Below are positions 7,501-13,817 of a DNA stretch of 18,024 bases, one piece after another. The translations under genes were made by a program, and so were the position numbers. Below the pieces are notes generated by a model. That model was not told where the DNA came from, did no database searches, and was given only the letters and a program-made list of their open reading frames with translations. Numbering within the stretch: the first letter of the stretch is position 1; each line of letters opens with the position of its first letter. This DNA is from JADZGC01 sp964391595 (GTDB taxonomy: Bacteria > Patescibacteriota > Saccharimonadia > CAILAD01 > GCA-016700035), in the NCBI GenBank assembly GCA_964391595.1, contig CAYMMM010000015.1, forward strand, positions 1 through 18,024, given 5' to 3'.

Positions 7501-10500
7501 GAGCAGGCCCGACGATACCTTCGTCATACCGAGTAGCGGTGTGAGGAGTCTGTGCATCATAGGTCGCGAGAGGCTTACGATCTGCGCCAAACCAAGCTGT
7601 AGGTGCAGGGCCGTAGTTTTCGAGCGGCTGATCATTCTCATCGTAGATCGTAGTAGACTTGAGGCCCAATGGATCAGTCGAGCTGAGAAGGAGATCTTTT
7701 ACTGGATCCCATTCTTGTACACTACACATCCCAAGCACATCACAACTTTTCGTAGTGCGCTGCAGGTTGTCATACTCGATATACTGCAGATATCCTTTTG
7801 GTTCTGGTACCCCTACTTCATGGCGCTTGGTTTTGTTGACCAAATACTCGATTGTATGCTGCCCACGCGTCGCGCCAACCGTTGCTGCAGGCGCGATTAC
7901 CTTATTCGCTCGTGCCAATGTATCGTAGGCAACTTCAGTATTTACAGCTGTACTTTCTGGAATAATCCCCCAGTCAACCGCATCATATGCTACTGGATCA
8001 CGCAAGCTTGTGATCATGCCATTACTGTCATACCAGTAGTCAGTGGTCTCGCCGCCTTCTTTTTCGACGCGTGCTAAGCGACCATTCTTGTAGAAGAAAT
8101 TAGTATACCGTTGATCAGAAGTATCAAATGAACACAGCTGACCTACTGGTACGGGGTCAAAGCCATTCACACCGTTGTTGCAACTCGCATCGCCACCATA
8201 CACCAGCTCAGCAAAGCGCGAAGTATTTACCGGGTCGGTAATCTTTACAAGCTTAGGTACTCCATTCTGAGTGGCGTAATCAAATTTCAATGCAGCCGGT
8301 TTACGATCATCAGTAGGCGTCGAAGTCTCACGCAGGGTTCCATTGTTATTGAAGACATATATACGTCCATCGGCGTCTGTGAGTGAATAGCTTCCATCAC
8401 TGTTCTTGATGAGTACCGCATCTTCATTAACTGGTGGCTTGTATCCGGTTCCTGTGGTCGTAAATGTCTTACTGCTTCCATCGGCGTCATAGATGAGTAC
8501 ATCCCCATTCGCTTTAACTGTCAGCGTTTCATATGCCAGATCGCCGTCTGCGTCCGCAGAAATATTCCATCCTGCCGGGAGGACTTTTGCCTTGGGAGTG
8601 AGGTACTTCGGCTCAACCGCCCCTCTACCAGTTGGGCCGTCCAATAATAGCTTTACCTTTGCACTATACCCAGAATCATAATATTGCATGATTATCGGAA
8701 CGGTCTGTCCAGCAGTCATCGCGAACCCTGTCTGGTCATAGTATTCGGTATAAGCATGAGCTGACCAATCACCTGCGCGCCAGACATTATTCACAATCAC
8801 CGTTGCGCCATCATCACCACCAACACCAAACTTATACGTACCCGCTGCCGGTGCCGTAAAGTAGCCCTCCCAGCGAACGTAGAAGTTATCAGCCGGCGCG
8901 CCAGGAATGACCGCATTTGTGCCCCAGTCAAAGTTTGGCGCAGCATCATTTCGCTGCATAAATTGTCCTGTAAGCTTCGAGCCATCGTGCGAGCCATCGT
9001 CATTGAAGTAATATCCAGTCAGACCCTGATTTGCATCAGTCGGCAACGCAGCAGTTTGCAACCAATCATTCTTCACTATCTGGAAGTTGGGATCGACATT
9101 AGATTTCACGTAGAGCCGCGCATACGCTCCGGCCGTATTCTCTGCAAGCTTTACTTCGATCTTTGCGACCTGCCCTTCAGTCAGCGAGATTGATGTGGGT
9201 GCGGTTGAGACAGACGTTGAACAACACGTAGCATTCATCTGCTGGACGTCATTGACCGATACGATAAAGTTATCGTCATAGGAGCCGCCAAAGGTAAAGG
9301 TACCTGCATATGGGGCAACAAAGTATCCACTCCATTTGACAGAGAAGTTATCTACCGATACAACTCCAGGTGCTGGCGAGCCATTATCCCATGTGTAGTC
9401 AATGTTTGGTTCGGTACGACGATAGACAGGATTCCCGGACCAACTTGTATTGTTGTAATACTCGGCTGTGAGGCCAGGCTTACTTGCATATGGGCTGTTG
9501 TAGTTCAAAGACACACCGATTTCGCCGCCCAAAGCCTTCATGCCGTGTGTGCCATTTTGGGTGTACGTGTTCCCGTTCGCGAGGTTCACACTTATGGGGC
9601 CGATCTCATCGTAGCTCTGTGTTTTATCCTTGCCTTTGCGTAGATTGACGGTAAACTTTCCGCCTGTGTTCTCGCCGGACCACCAATACGGATCACGTAC
9701 TCGATACGACCAGGTATACGTACTTGAGTCTTGGAGAATGCCCTCTGGGATAACCGTCTGCCTTGATGAACTCCATCCACTGTCGTACACGATTGCACCG
9801 TTATTTGTGCGGACTAGGAAATTGTAATCAACCGCATCGCCGTCAGAGTCACCTACAGCTGAGACCTGCAGTTGTGGCTCGGTAGAGATAACCGTGGCAT
9901 TTGCATTCCTATCGGCACTCGGGAGCTCAGGATTTGGGGTGCCAGGATGTGTGTTGTAAGTAATGTCTACAAAACTATTATCGGGATCAAAGTTTTTGAA
10001 TGTATCACAGCCACACTCCTCGCCAACTAGCATTACCCAAGCCCCCCAATCACCTCGCTGCACACTCTGTCCGTACATGAAGGTGAGATCGATATCCCCT
10101 ACCGTACCAAAATTGGCAGAGTTCGCCCCCATGCCATTATCGAAGCAGTTAAAGCCGTTATTACAAGAAGCATGGCCCGCCCAGAACGTGTGAGCATTAT
10201 AGTTTCCAGTCCAGAAACCGGCATTAGTACGTTGGGTCAAGTGCAAGTTAGCATGCCGTAACTCATTCGTGCGGAGGATGTCATACGGTGCGTAGAAAGC
10301 CGAACGCCACGATCGCCAGTAATAATTACTATCGAGGAGAGATCCAGCATATGGATTACAAACGTTGCTGTTACATACATAGCCATCGCTCTTGAATGAA
10401 ATGTAGTTGCCGCCCGCACGTGATCCAAAACTGCTTCTGTACACCCCAGGATCAATCACTGCTGGAAAGGCTTTTTGATCAAGCGTCTCGAGGTACTGCT

Positions 10501-11704
10501 TGTCTACCGAGACAGTAATGGTGTTGTTGTCGATTTTTTGACTGTAGACATTTTTTGTCTCAAGACCAAAGTTGCTCAGGACTAAGTTGATTGGTGTCAA
10601 TCCAAACTCGTCACCAAGCGAGCCGGTAATTTTACCCCCACCAGGATTTGCATCGTCGGGCAATACTTGTCCTCCAGCGAGCCTAAACTGTAGAGATGAG
10701 ACGGCGCGGCTATTCTTGAGGATGATGTTTTCCTTGATCTCTGCCGAGTACACGCGATATTCGATATCTACTCCTGGCCACAATTCTTCATAGGTCACAA
10801 CTTGCTTGCCGTCAGCATTCTTTGCCACCTTCGGCACGACACTACGTCCACTGATGGGAGTAAAGGATACGGCTTGATCACCTCTTTGAATACGAACCAT
10901 GCCGACTTTGTCATTACTCGGTGCGAACCGCGCCTGCCAGTCGTTATCCTTGATGGTCAGTGTCGTAGTGGGTGTAAAGAGAGATCGAAGCCAGCCGTAA
11001 GCCTTACCAAAAATATTATTTGAGTTGGCCGCATTTGTATCCTCAACTATCGTTGTATCTACAGTTTCCCACTTGCCTTTTTTCTGGAAAAACTTCGGCG
11101 CCAAGTAATGCTTTTCTGTTACGGAGTTATCGGCATTACGTATCACCTCTTTGTTTGCCTCACGCTTTTCGACAATTTCACCGATCTTACGATCCTGCTT
11201 TTTCGGCTGCTGTGAAGCCTTTTCTCGCACCGACGGATCGACGGGCGCTTGTGTTGCATGTGGTTGATCTGAAGACAGCGCATAGCTTGGCTTACTGACT
11301 GTAAAGTTCTTGGGATCTTTGTGGCTTATCTGTTTGTTAGTATCGGGTTGAATACGTTCGGGCTGCAACACGCTGTCCTCGTCAGACACGATACTTGGAG
11401 TCAGTATCGTAGCAGGATCCTTCGCGGTCTGGAGTCCTGGTTCCTTAATAATTGTCGGACCAACAATTGCAGCATCTTCCGAACTTGCACTCGATACAGA
11501 TGGTGTAGGCGACACACTTACTTCGTCACTCGCAGCAACAGCTCTTCCAGGAGAATAAAAAACCGCTGCACTTTGCAGCGGTGACAATATCACGAGAGGA
11601 GTGAGAACAAACGGAATAAAAACACTTTGGATGCTTCGACCGAGTTTACGCGTTCGGCCGATTGTTTGAGCAAGTAAACTTGAGAGTGATTGCCAAAGTG
11701 ACAT
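4541..11704 (-). CDS. Giant secreted wall-associated Rhs-like protein with PA14 domains and a C-terminal effector-like tip
   Basis: An intact 2387-residue protein, the largest here. A long N-region and hydrophobic core (28-50) with an AVA-A site near 57 form a signal peptide. Next come a Ser/Pro/Lys-rich spacer, a region with ELWPGVDIEYRVYS (about 310) as in WapA-like surface proteins, and a DNRLRE-like domain (about 423-581). Two PA14 domains follow (about 744-870, GLTAEYYN; about 895-1030, GLTGYYFN) and a PA14-like insert (about 1436-1550, DDGARVWIDD) within the YD/RHS repeats (about 1190-2190). The RHS core ends in GRFLQVDP...NEFDLSG (about 2185-2212). The tip (2213-2387) has a Gly/Ala-rich hydrophobic stretch, then GLHGPHHYWRGP and HIQFNLF, and a very basic end. 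The RHS shell is known to enclose and deliver a toxin. Start: GGAG 8 nt before ATG 11704, below a strong promoter. Confidence 0.95.
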   Translation of the reverse strand: MSLWQSLSSLLAQTIGRTRKLGRSIQSVFIPFVLTPLVILSPLQSAAVFYSPGRAVAASDEVSVSPTPSVSSASSEDAAIVGPTIIKEPGLQTAKDPATILTPSIVSDEDSVLQPERIQPDTNKQISHKDPKNFTVSKPSYALSSDQPHATQAPVDPSVREKASQQPKKQDRKIGEIVEKREANKEVIRNADNSVTEKHYLAPKFFQKKGKWETVDTTIVEDTNAANSNNIFGKAYGWLRSLFTPTTTLTIKDNDWQARFAPSNDKVGMVRIQRGDQAVSFTPISGRSVVPKVAKNADGKQVVTYEELWPGVDIEYRVYSAEIKENIILKNSRAVSSLQFRLAGGQVLPDDANPGGGKITGSLGDEFGLTPINLVLSNFGLETKNVYSQKIDNNTITVSVDKQYLETLDQKAFPAVIDPGVYRSSFGSRAGGNYISFKSDGYVCNSNVCNPYAGSLLDSNYYWRSWRSAFYAPYDILRTNELRHANLHLTQRTNAGFWTGNYNAHTFWAGHASCNNGFNCFDNGMGANSANFGTVGDIDLTFMYGQSVQRGDWGAWVMLVGEECGCDTFKNFDPDNSFVDITYNTHPGTPNPELPSADRNANATVISTEPQLQVSAVGDSDGDAVDYNFLVRTNNGAIVYDSGWSSSRQTVIPEGILQDSSTYTWSYRVRDPYWWSGENTGGKFTVNLRKGKDKTQSYDEIGPISVNLANGNTYTQNGTHGMKALGGEIGVSLNYNSPYASKPGLTAEYYNNTSWSGNPVYRRTEPNIDYTWDNGSPAPGVVSVDNFSVKWSGYFVAPYAGTFTFGGSYDDNFIVSVNDVQQMNATCCSTSVSTAPTSISLTEGQVAKIEVKLAENTAGAYARLYVKSNVDPNFQIVKNDWLQTAALPTDANQGLTGYYFNDDGSHDGSKLTGQFMQRNDAAPNFDWGTNAVIPGAPADNFYVRWEGYFTAPAAGTYKFGVGGDDGATVIVNNVWRAGDWSAHAYTEYYDQTGFAMTAGQTVPIIMQYYDSGYSAKVKLLLDGPTGRGAVEPKYLTPKAKVLPAGWNISADADGDLAYETLTVKANGDVLIYDADGSSKTFTTTGTGYKPPVNEDAVLIKNSDGSYSLTDADGRIYVFNNNGTLRETSTPTDDRKPAALKFDYATQNGVPKLVKITDPVNTSRFAELVYGGDASCNNGVNGFDPVPVGQLCSFDTSDQRYTNFFYKNGRLARVEKEGGETTDYWYDSNGMITSLRDPVAYDAVDWGIIPESTAVNTEVAYDTLARANKVIAPAATVGATRGQHTIEYLVNKTKRHEVGVPEPKGYLQYIEYDNLQRTTKSCDVLGMCSVQEWDPVKDLLLSSTDPLGLKSTTIYDENDQPLENYGPAPTAWFGADRKPLATYDAQTPHTATRYDEGIVGPALAYYNVRTTTTNDGAQPVLFGGPTVHTTSFDVTKPGLMQADWRTKNPPFTPDPTAQGWGVSATGKVKFPQAGTYTITLWHDDGARVWIDDKLVIDDWKYVSEGPAQNKNIGTFVAEAGKSYRFRYDYAHQGNPGVFDLYIMGPGITDVSAGMGTNRWDSFLSPGYGLTTTAIGYDTQLGNSNAKTTYSDPALGIVKDSTLDPTGLALKTSSTFETPGTGYLRQLSKTLPGGNTTQYVHWGALETADNPCTTAIEAYKQAGFVKQRIEPDPDGAGPQASRTTESIYDDAGRIVASRIGSDAWTCMEFDERGRVIKTTIPTVGSRAGNVITNDYEYNDSPLQTATIDNNSSIVVVNDLLGRVVSYKDSWGKTTASTYNTKGQLTSRSGPLGNEGFTYNDYGQLATQQVNGATVATMSYDAFGRISKVDVNKVPGLSLSNIGYDSLQRQTSVTYTLPTQTSGKKNTITENVLRSTGGDVLDYTINAQSLKGSAAQTFTYDSANRLTGSNQAGNTFAYDYLNQDPNCASKAGNNPNAGKNSNRLKTTINGATNWYCYDFADRLIASSDASLDAPTYDSHGNTLSLGTSTKTTFAYDQSDRNTSITQGTSSVTYARDVQNRLITHTNKVGSTTTTSYMGYTSSGDSPDYLMASGKTIIEQYLPLPGGLMLSLRPTQTTTASKSQVMLPNFHGDALLTVDGAGQIKGSGVEIYSPFGEVVQPTTAWLGSLDQTNVRPMFDTNANVVDSRLNSADYGWVGQHQKQTETTLTALRPIQMGARVYIAKIGRFLQVDPVEGGVDNNYVYPVDPINEFDLSGEWGISNVKKFAKDHWRGAAQIGIAVGTTVAVGACVAATAGICAGPAAATVAGSIGAAGGVAGNLVGQVGTGKKFNWISLALDTAAGGFVASRSAKLVAKARGTIANVGLHGPHHYWRGPGINGKVWRSHIQFNLFKRAPIRIPLPPAYKYKFGQAGPAGKYVNKALNFLWRLFRR
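4544..5068 (-). other. Variable C-terminal tip of the Rhs-like protein (putative toxin domain)
   Basis: The codons after the FDLSG motif that closes the RHS core encode about 175 residues. First comes an Ala/Gly/Val-rich segment (from GAAQIGIAVG to GNLVGQVGTG) like the pre-toxin hydrophobic region of other Rhs tips. The final segment is rich in His, Arg and aromatic residues (GLHGPHHYW, VWRSHIQFNLFKR, IRIPLPP) and ends FLWRLFRR. The His cluster could be catalytic or metal-binding, but I do not recognise a known nuclease, deaminase or ADP-ribosyltransferase signature, so activity is unassigned. Confidence 0.55.
11557..11582 (-). terminator. Intrinsic terminator inside the signal-peptide codons of the Rhs-like gene
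   Basis: On the minus strand ACCGCTGCA (11582-11574) pairs perfectly with TGCAGCGGT (11570-11562) across a 3-nt loop. The 3' arm runs straight into a T6 tract (11562-11557) followed by ATTCTC. This is a canonical Rho-independent terminator, yet it lies in frame within the codons for about residues 41-49 (PLQSAAVF), roughly 120-145 nt after the ATG. No alternative in-frame ATG follows for more than 200 codons and the signal peptide spans the hairpin, so the gene start is not simply mis-called. It is likely an attenuator relieved by translating ribosomes or antitermination. Confidence 0.7.
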
Positions 11705-11738
11705 GTCTGTTACTCCATTACAAACTTAATGTGATCTA

Positions 11739-11767
11739 TCTATACTCCCTACGAGAAAAAGTGTCAA
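11739..11767 (-). promoter_or_regulatory. Sigma-70-type promoter of the Rhs-like gene
   Basis: Minus strand: TTGACA (11767-11762), 17-bp spacer, TATAGA (11744-11739). It has a consensus -35, a 4/6-5/6 -10 and ideal spacing, making it the clearest promoter in the window. An A/T-rich tract directly upstream could act as an UP element. The expected transcript start is near 11732, giving a leader of about 28 nt containing the GGAG ribosome-binding site. Confidence 0.8.
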
Positions 11768-11925
11768 TGTTTTTTTTCATATTTAAATATAAATGTATCT
11801 GGAAAAGCTCCTCACTCACAATAAAAAGCTTATGCTAAGTGTAGCACAGCATTTTCTCAGAAAACAAGCTGTATATTTTGTTGTTATTTTATATCAACAC
11901 TAAAAGCCGGATATGCCATAGCTAA

Positions 11926-11955
11926 AACTGAAAAATCCCAGGCCGAAGCCTGGGA
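11926..11955 (-). terminator. Intrinsic terminator of the 143-residue orphan gene
   Basis: CCCAGGC (11937-11943) and GCCTGGG (11948-11954) form a perfect 7-bp stem, extended by one A-T pair. Read on the minus strand the loop is the very stable UUCG type, and the stem is followed by ATTTTTCAGTTTT. It lies 17 nt past the stop at 11972. Confidence 0.85.
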
Positions 11956-11971
11956 AAGCGAATCTAATCGA

Positions 11972-12403
11972 TCAACGAGTGTGCTGAACCAACACGATCT
12001 TGACGATGCAGTCGGCGGCTTCGGTGCGGCCATCCTTGGTATGCACGAACGTCATACCATCTCCGACTTCGTAGAGAACATTGATGAGATCATGAGCCGA
12101 CAGCGGAGTGGGCATTGCATCATCTCGCATGATGACCATGAGGACGTCATGGTAGAACAAGATGTGGTGCGATCGCAGGTGGAAGGTGCGGTTCGTTGCC
12201 TTCTTGCAGACCTTGCTCACGTTGTCCATGAAGGTCAGGAAGTTTTGTGCATCGATGGCATCGATCGGATGTCCTGCCATTGCGCACTCCAGCTGGATCT
12301 GGACGATCAGCGTGCGCTTCAGCTCGTCTCGGGACATCTCAGTGATGGCCTGGGCGTGATCGATGACGACCTCGTCAGTGACTTCGGGTAGTACCATGGT
12401 CAT
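11972..12403 (-). CDS. Orphan hypothetical protein (143 aa)
   Basis: I do not recognise this protein. It is soluble and lacks a signal peptide or membrane helix. It contains helical segments (HAQAITEMSRDELKRTLIVQ; DAQNFLTFMDNVSKVCKK), a FHLRSHHILFYHDVL stretch and a C-terminal beta-like part (GMTFVHTKDGRTEAADCIVKIVLV). The opposite strand has an almost equally long open frame over the same bases. I prefer the minus strand because it has AGGAG 5-6 nt before ATG 12403, a promoter at 12476-12447 and an immediate terminator (11937-11954), none of which the plus frame has. Its codon use is more GC-rich than the Rhs gene's, which is why both strands stay open. It is a monocistronic unit. Confidence 0.75.
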   Translation of the reverse strand: MTMVLPEVTDEVVIDHAQAITEMSRDELKRTLIVQIQLECAMAGHPIDAIDAQNFLTFMDNVSKVCKKATNRTFHLRSHHILFYHDVLMVIMRDDAMPTPLSAHDLINVLYEVGDGMTFVHTKDGRTEAADCIVKIVLVQHTR

Positions 12404-12434
12404 GGGAACTCCTAAGAAAGGTGCGAATAAACAA

Positions 12435-12463
12435 ATAGGTGGAGCTATAGTAGCTCCACCTAT
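12435..12463 (-). terminator. Perfect 13-bp palindrome: terminator of the zinc-ribbon gene and possible operator
   Basis: ATAGGTGGAGCTA (12435-12447) and TAGCTCCACCTAT (12451-12463) are perfect inverted repeats around a 3-nt centre. On the minus strand the hairpin is followed by TTGTTTATT, which suits termination after the zinc-ribbon gene that stops at 12488. The same palindrome covers the spacer and -10 box of the next gene's promoter, so it could equally be a repressor site. Confidence 0.65.
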
Positions 12464-12476
12464 GCAAACCTGTCAA
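12447..12476 (-). promoter_or_regulatory. Promoter of the 143-residue orphan gene, embedded in a palindrome
   Basis: Minus strand: TTGACA (12476-12471), 18-bp spacer, TACTAT (12452-12447), with the -10 at the centre of the 13-bp palindrome. The start would be near 12440, giving a leader of about 37 nt with the AGGAG site. Confidence 0.5.
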
Positions 12477-12487
12477 CTGAAGTAGCC

Positions 12488-12661
12488 CTAATTGCTATCA
12501 GTTCGTTGCGTTATCTGCATCTTTTTCAGTAACTCTTCATAGCAGTCAACACAGATATGAAATTTCTTCACCGTAGATTGTTCATCTGGTGGACTGAGTA
12601 AAATTGCCCCAAATTTCTTCAGTTCTTTACCACACCGATCGCACTTTGGTTGTATTGCCAT
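12488..12661 (-). CDS. Small zinc-ribbon protein (57 aa)
   Basis: A short gene found by translating the minus strand between its neighbours. The 57-residue product begins MAIQPKCDRCGKELKKFG and carries two CxxC knuckles, C7/C10 and C37/C40 (FHICVDCYEELL), spaced as in rubredoxin-type or treble-clef zinc ribbons. There is no signal peptide. It begins 21 nt after the stop of the VOC gene with a GGGA-type ribosome-binding site in the gap, so it is the second gene of a two-gene operon ended by the palindrome at 12435-12463. A role in nucleic-acid or protein binding is a guess from the fold alone. Confidence 0.8.
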   Translation of the reverse strand: MAIQPKCDRCGKELKKFGAILLSPPDEQSTVKKFHICVDCYEELLKKMQITQRTDSN

Positions 12662-12682
12662 TATCTCGTCCCTTAAATCTCA

Positions 12683-13150
12683 TTATTCCAATATCAGACG
12701 CTCGCCAGGTCTACTGATCAAGCTCGGGTCATGCTTCCAGTCGGCGCCCGGCACATCAATATAGAGCTCGATCTCATTGCCGTCTGGGTCCTTGATATAC
12801 AGGCTATGTGTGACATGATGATCTGTCGCGCCGATCAGTTCAACATTGTGGGCGCGAATCACTTCAAGTGCTTGCCTGAGCTCTTCATCCGAATCTCCAA
12901 TCTTCAGTCCAAAGTGATAGAGTCCAAGTTGCAAGTGACTTGGCTTTGCAGCCCCCATATTCCCCACTTCAATCAGAAGCAGCTCATGATGTGTTCGGCC
13001 CCCCGTAAATGCTGCGATTGGTGCACCTGATGGCGTCTCTATGCGATCCCACCCAAGAAGTAGCTCGTAAAACTCGACTGAGCGCTTCAAGTCACGCACG
13101 TAGAGGACAATGTGGCCAAGCTCTTTTACCGATATCTTTGACGACTTCAT
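12683..13150 (-). CDS. VOC-superfamily protein (glyoxalase/extradiol dioxygenase fold)
   Basis: A 155-residue protein with the two beta-alpha-beta-beta-beta halves of the vicinal-oxygen-chelate fold. Candidate metal ligands sit in the usual places: H13 (LGHIVLYVRDL), H79 (LYHFGLKI) and E128 (NEIELYID), with H115 in THSLYIKDPDGNEIE. The H/H/E arrangement and the KDPDGN signature resemble extradiol-dioxygenase-like and fosfomycin-type VOC enzymes, so this copy is probably metal-binding and catalytic, acting on an unknown small molecule in the cytoplasm. ATG 13150 has no Shine-Dalgarno site but lies 6 nt after an extended -10 box. It heads a pair with the zinc-ribbon gene. Confidence 0.9.
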   Translation of the reverse strand: MKSSKISVKELGHIVLYVRDLKRSVEFYELLLGWDRIETPSGAPIAAFTGGRTHHELLLIEVGNMGAAKPSHLQLGLYHFGLKIGDSDEELRQALEVIRAHNVELIGATDHHVTHSLYIKDPDGNEIELYIDVPGADWKHDPSLISRPGERLILE

Positions 13151-13156
13151 ATTCTC

Positions 13157-13165
13157 AGCATACCA
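13157..13165 (-). promoter_or_regulatory. Extended -10 promoter of the VOC and zinc-ribbon pair, leaderless type
   Basis: TGGTATGCT on the minus strand (13165-13157) is an extended -10 element (TG-N-TATGCT). It ends 6 nt before ATG 13150, so transcription should start at or next to the start codon. Confidence 0.5.
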
Positions 13166-13174
13166 GATTGACCA

Positions 13175-13681
13175 CTAAATCTTGCGACTGTCGTACGCCC
13201 AATGTAAGAGTGCTTGTCTCTGGCGTGCATGACAGTTGAGATCGCCGGGCTGGCAGGCGTGCTGTATCTGAGCAACGTGACGACGCATTGCTTTCCATCT
13301 CTTGATCTGCCGTCCGTCCTCGTCGGGGATACGACGCCCTTGGTAATAGCGGCAATACCACTGAAACCATCCGCGCGGGTCTTCTTCATATATCCAGCCT
13401 TTCGCTTGCCAGACTGAGAGTGGTTGGCTCGCATTCACCTTGAAAAAATTCAGGTCAGGATCATGACGCTCGTGACATAATGAGACGCCTTCATACCAGT
13501 CTTCTGGAAACTCGTCCTGACAGTCAGTCATATACTTCCCGCCAAAAATTCCTAGCTTGAGGCATTGTTTTGGAGTTAGATCAGGTGTAAATGCAGGGTC
13601 AAAATGTTTGCCGGCTGGCGCTATGCACTCATAGCTGTAGCCATCTTGCATCAAGTCATGCACTACAATAAGCTTTGCCAT
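13175..13681 (-). CDS. Conserved hypothetical protein (168 aa)
   Basis: A 168-residue soluble protein. The stretch FDPAFTPDLTPKQCLKLG then GIFGGKYMTDCQDEFPEDWY, and the C-terminal part with WFQWYCRYYQGRR, KRWKAMRRH and QALLHWAYD, match a conserved hypothetical family I have seen in many bacteria and also in fungi. I know of no assigned function. It is rich in Trp, Tyr and charged residues with several conserved Cys and His. The start is supported by AAGGAG 6 nt before ATG 13681 and by an extended -10 box 20 nt upstream. It is divergent from the plus-strand orphan gene at 13818 and shares its intergenic region. Confidence 0.85.
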   Translation of the reverse strand: MAKLIVVHDLMQDGYSYECIAPAGKHFDPAFTPDLTPKQCLKLGIFGGKYMTDCQDEFPEDWYEGVSLCHERHDPDLNFFKVNASQPLSVWQAKGWIYEEDPRGWFQWYCRYYQGRRIPDEDGRQIKRWKAMRRHVAQIQHACQPGDLNCHARQRQALLHWAYDSRKI

Positions 13682-13691
13682 CGATCACTCC

Positions 13692-13721
13692 TTTACAACT
13701 ATTGTAGCAGCATGTTAGATT
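13692..13721 (+). promoter_or_regulatory. Promoter candidate for the leader ORF and 13818 gene
   Basis: TTTACA (13692-13697), 18-bp spacer, TAGATT (13716-13721) preceded by TGT, giving an extended -10. It overlaps the divergent promoter on the minus strand, so the two may compete. Confidence 0.4.
13701..13709 (-). promoter_or_regulatory. Extended -10 promoter of the 168-residue conserved hypothetical
   Basis: TGCTACAAT on the minus strand (13709-13701). The start would be near 13694, just before the AAGGAG ribosome-binding site. The -35 is weak, as expected for an extended -10 promoter. Confidence 0.5.
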
Positions 13722-13766
13722 GATCTACTGTCTCCGTAGAGACGAGCACCTTATGAAGGAGTAATA

Positions 13767-13784
13767 ATGCCAAAGATATGCTAG
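13767..13784 (+). CDS. Possible five-codon leader peptide (MPKIC)
   Basis: AAGGAG (13756-13761) lies 5 nt before ATG CCA AAG ATA TGC TAG. This is the best ribosome-binding site in the region, yet it serves a frame of only five codons. The stop codon overlaps the first base of the hairpin at 13784-13800, and the main ORF begins 33 nt later in the same frame. The layout resembles leader peptides of translationally attenuated genes. It could also be a chance frame or the relic of an older gene start now cut off by in-frame TAG and TGA. Confidence 0.4.
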   Translation: MPKIC

Positions 13785-13800
13785 CCCTCACCGTGAGGGC
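13784..13800 (+). promoter_or_regulatory. Leader hairpin before the 13818 gene
   Basis: GCCCTCA (13784-13790) and TGAGGGC (13794-13800) form a perfect 7-bp stem with a CCG loop. No T-tract follows on either strand, so it is not a typical terminator. A smaller hairpin, GTCTC-CGTA-GAGAC, lies upstream at 13730-13743. Confidence 0.5.
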
Positions 13801-13817
13801 GCATTAGAAAGACCATC

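Larger units (their letters stand above)
11705..11971. other. AT-rich intergenic region upstream of the Rhs-like gene
   Basis: This 267-bp non-coding stretch holds the strong minus-strand promoter (11767-11739), an A/T-rich element (about 11768-11795, including an 8-T run and an ATATTTAAATATAAAT block), and the terminator of the orphan gene at its right end. A second possible minus-strand extended -10 element (TGCTACACT) lies near 11840-11848. I see no gene in it. Confidence 0.6.

Noticed and set aside
7334..8077. 247-codon plus-strand open frame
   Set aside because: It lies wholly antisense to the Rhs repeat region, has a Cys/Arg/Ile-rich composition without any domain signal, and has no ribosome-binding site.
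4541..11704. Frameshift or pseudogene in the Rhs-like gene
   Set aside because: The frame is uninterrupted and domain order is sensible from signal peptide to tip. The internal terminator is in frame and does not break coding.
11981..12391. 136-codon plus-strand open frame opposite the orphan gene
   Set aside because: It has no Shine-Dalgarno site or promoter, while the minus strand has both plus an immediate terminator. Kept in mind as the alternative.
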